Shown: piece after piece, positions 5,658 to 6,884 of the stretch
Layout: each line of letters begins with the position of its first letter
How positions within the stretch are numbered: the first letter of the stretch is position 1
NCBI GenBank assembly: GCA_031271635.1
Contig: JAISVG010000103.1
Coordinates: 1-6,884, forward strand
Length of the DNA stretch: 6,884 nucleotides
From: Erysipelotrichaceae bacterium
Lineage (GTDB): Bacteria; Bacillota_I; Bacilli_A; RFN20; CAG-826
Direction: 5' to 3'
Notes under the pieces: generated by a model
The model's input: only the letters and a program-made list of their open reading frames with translations
Told to the model about the DNA's origin: nothing
The model's database searches: none
Position numbers and translations under genes: made by a program

Positions 5658-6668
5658 ATGAGCGAGTTTATGAACGCCGTCGGATCATTCTTCACCTCTG
5701 AAGCCTTTAAACTAGGAAGTTTCAGTGTTCAGTGGTGGCTTATTATTGCGGTTATTCTATTTATCGTAATTCTAACAGTAATCATCATTTGGGTGGTTGC
5801 TGCCAAAAAGAAACGTAAAAAAGTTGAGCGTGAAAAGGCTGTAAAAGAAAGCGAAATAAAAGAAGTTCCAATGAGTAATTTGGAGAATCATAGTAACAAT
5901 TCTTCAACTACCACCACCACAACCACCACAAAGATCATTAAGAATAACCAACAACCTGTACAAAGTGAAGATGTCGAACCCGCTTCTGAAACAGCTAGGG
6001 TCATTGTTCATGATCCCGAAGTAAGAGTTGTTAGTGATACTCAAGAAGTAAAGCCGGTTCCGGAAATCGAACAAAAAGAACCCGCTCCAGCCCCAAAACC
6101 AGTCACCCCTCCTCCAGCGCCGCAAAAAAGGTATGTGGTTGAAGAAGTAATTACCACAACAGTAGTTGAGGAAGATGGTGAACCAGTAATAAACGAAACC
6201 AAAAAAGGAGGACAATTTATGAAAAAAACCAGCCCAGATGTGACTCCCGCTGCCACTCAAAATAAGAGAAGCAGCACCAGCCGTCCTGTCGAAAAAACTC
6301 CCGCACCAACGCGCAACACCACGATTAAGAGTACGATGCGTCCGGTTGAAAAACCTGCTGCTCCAAAGCCAGTTGAGCGACCCGTACCCCCAAAAGTTGA
6401 AAAAGCTACTCCCGCGAGTAATCTTTCTGATGCTGCAAAAGGCGACAACACGGCCCCTTACATTCTTACTTTTAGAAGCACTACCAATGAATGGTTAGTC
6501 AAGCGTCGTGGATCAGAAAAGATTTTAAAGACTTACCGTAAATGGGATGATGCCCTCGCCGAAGTTAAGGGCTATGCCAAACGTCAAGGTGTTGGCTATG
6601 TTACTTACCAAAAAGATGGTTCAATTCGCTTTACGAAAACTAAAGAAGAAGCACAACTAGAAGACTAA
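5658..6668 (+). CDS. Membrane-anchored protein with Thr/Pro-rich linker and DUF2188-like domain
   Basis: Function unknown. The 336 residues divide into four parts. Residues 1-24 are a short lead; 25-48 form one strong membrane segment (QWWLIIAVILFIVILTVI onward). A basic cluster KKKRKK (50-55) implies the N-terminus outside and the rest in the cytoplasm. A long low-complexity linker (about 56-262) holds eight Thr in a row (84-91), Pro/Ala-rich stretches including PPP (151-153), a Val/Thr/Glu section (159-172) and repeated RPVEK/KPVER units (209-240). The end (about 267-328), with EWLVKRRGSEKILKTYRKWD then AKRQGVGYVTYQKDGSIRF, resembles DUF2188, a small domain of unknown role. The ATG at 5658 has AAGGAG six bases upstream. 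An internal site could produce residues 188-336 alone. It has its own promoter and terminator between trmD and ffh. The plan recalls ZipA (N-out anchor, Pro-rich linker, cytoplasmic head), but there is no sequence similarity to support that role. Confidence 0.85.
   Translation: MSEFMNAVGSFFTSEAFKLGSFSVQWWLIIAVILFIVILTVIIIWVVAAKKKRKKVEREKAVKESEIKEVPMSNLENHSNNSSTTTTTTTTKIIKNNQQPVQSEDVEPASETARVIVHDPEVRVVSDTQEVKPVPEIEQKEPAPAPKPVTPPPAPQKRYVVEEVITTTVVEEDGEPVINETKKGGQFMKKTSPDVTPAATQNKRSSTSRPVEKTPAPTRNTTIKSTMRPVEKPAAPKPVERPVPPKVEKATPASNLSDAAKGDNTAPYILTFRSTTNEWLVKRRGSEKILKTYRKWDDALAEVKGYAKRQGVGYVTYQKDGSIRFTKTKEEAQLED
6201..6221 (+). promoter_or_regulatory. Internal ribosome binding site and in-frame ATG
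   Basis: Inside the DUF2188-like gene, AAAAAAGGAGG (6201-6211) stands seven bases before an ATG (6219-6221) that is in frame and encodes Met188 followed by KKTSP. This is a better match and spacing than the start sites of most genes in the window. It would give a soluble 149-residue protein with half of the linker and the DUF2188-like domain. Confidence 0.55.
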
Positions 6669-6681
6669 TTTAGTTAAATAT

Positions 6682-6716
6682 AAGACGATGAAGCGGCAAC
6701 CTCATCGTCTTTTTTT
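6682..6716 (+). terminator. Rho-independent terminator after the DUF2188-like gene
   Basis: AAGACGATGA (6682-6691) pairs perfectly with TCATCGTCTT (6702-6711) around a ten-base loop and runs into seven T residues (6710-6716). It follows the stop by 13 bases. It lies between convergent genes; on the minus strand the stem is followed by an AT-rich stretch but no clean T-run, so termination of ffh here would be weaker. Confidence 0.93.
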
Positions 6717-6745
6717 ATTCGTTAATTATCCTAAAAACTCACTAG

Positions 6746-6884
6746 CTAGAAAAACTTTCCGCCTGATCCCATTCCCTTTAACTTTTTCGCCATTTCTTTT
6801 CCCGACTCATAACGTTTGAGGAGGCGATTTATTTCTTGAACTGATCGCCCTGATCCCTTGGCAATACGGTCTGTACGTTCAAAT
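6746..6884 (-). CDS. ffh: Signal recognition particle protein Ffh, C-terminal end only
   Basis: Ffh binds 4.5S/SRP RNA and signal sequences and brings ribosomes making membrane proteins to FtsY. Only the last 45 residues are in the window; the rest lies beyond the right edge. They carry the end of the M domain: ERTDRIAKGSGRSVQEINRL, with the RIAKGSG element that binds SRP RNA, then LLKRYESGKEMAKKLKGMG and a final GGKFF before TAG. No charged or hydrophobic tail follows, so the C-terminus is of ordinary length. In Bacillus ffh lies just before rpsP on the same strand; here it faces the opposite way, beyond the DUF2188-like gene. Confidence 0.93.
   Translation of the reverse strand, partial: FERTDRIAKGSGRSVQEINRLLKRYESGKEMAKKLKGMGSGGKFF

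Noticed and set aside
5904..6260. 118-codon open frame on the minus strand opposite the Thr/Pro-rich linker
   Set aside because: Its Gly/Phe/Trp-rich product is the complement of low-complexity ACC and CCA codons; no ribosome binding site or family similarity.
1..6884. Mobile elements, CRISPR arrays, tRNA or rRNA genes
   Set aside because: No transposase or integrase frame, no spaced repeat array, no cloverleaf or rRNA-like stretch was recognised on either strand.

Overview
The window looks like a chromosomal housekeeping region from an AT-rich, Gram-positive-derived bacterium of the Mollicutes or a neighbouring Bacilli lineage (Acholeplasma, Izemoplasma, Haloplasma or RF39-like). Genes are tightly packed, start and stop codons overlap, and Shine-Dalgarno sequences are of the AAGGAGG type. 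The gene set matches the Firmicutes ffh-rpsP-khpA-rimM-trmD-rplS-rbgA-dprA neighbourhood. All tryptophans are encoded by TGG and rimM ends in TGA, so the code appears standard. That argues against Mycoplasma or Spiroplasma. The lineage is inferred; the genes and motifs are read directly.

Left part (1-2733, minus strand): reading leftwards, rplS (L19) has a well-formed promoter, a possible autoregulatory 5' leader and a strong intrinsic terminator. It is followed by lepB (type I signal peptidase), rbgA (50S-assembly GTPase) and dprA (DNA-processing protein, cut by the window edge). lepB and rbgA overlap by one base. Between the rplS terminator and lepB lies an odd stretch of about 130 bases: a perfect Shine-Dalgarno with no ATG behind it, an open 18-codon frame, and a duplicated copy of the lepB start sequence.

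Middle (2734-5574, plus strand): a divergent intergenic region separates rplS from a NYN-domain protein with a C-terminal OST-HTH/LOTUS-like region. A strong promoter then drives the compact operon rpsP-khpA-rimM-trmD (S16, KH RNA-binding protein, 16S maturation factor, tRNA m1G37 methyltransferase). In many Firmicutes rplS directly follows trmD; here the block is split into two divergent units, with the NYN gene next to the breakpoint.

Right part (5575-6884): a membrane-anchored protein with a Thr/Pro-rich linker and a C-terminal DUF2188-like domain has its own promoter and a strong terminator. It carries a perfect internal ribosome binding site in front of an in-frame ATG. The 3' end of ffh (SRP GTPase) converges on it from the minus strand.

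Nearly all genes serve translation, ribosome and tRNA maturation or protein export. I see no mobile element, phage gene, CRISPR array, tRNA or rRNA, and no clear new multi-gene system. The best leads are the internal start in the DUF2188-like gene, the ATG-less leader frame before lepB, and the altered catalytic segment of TrmD.
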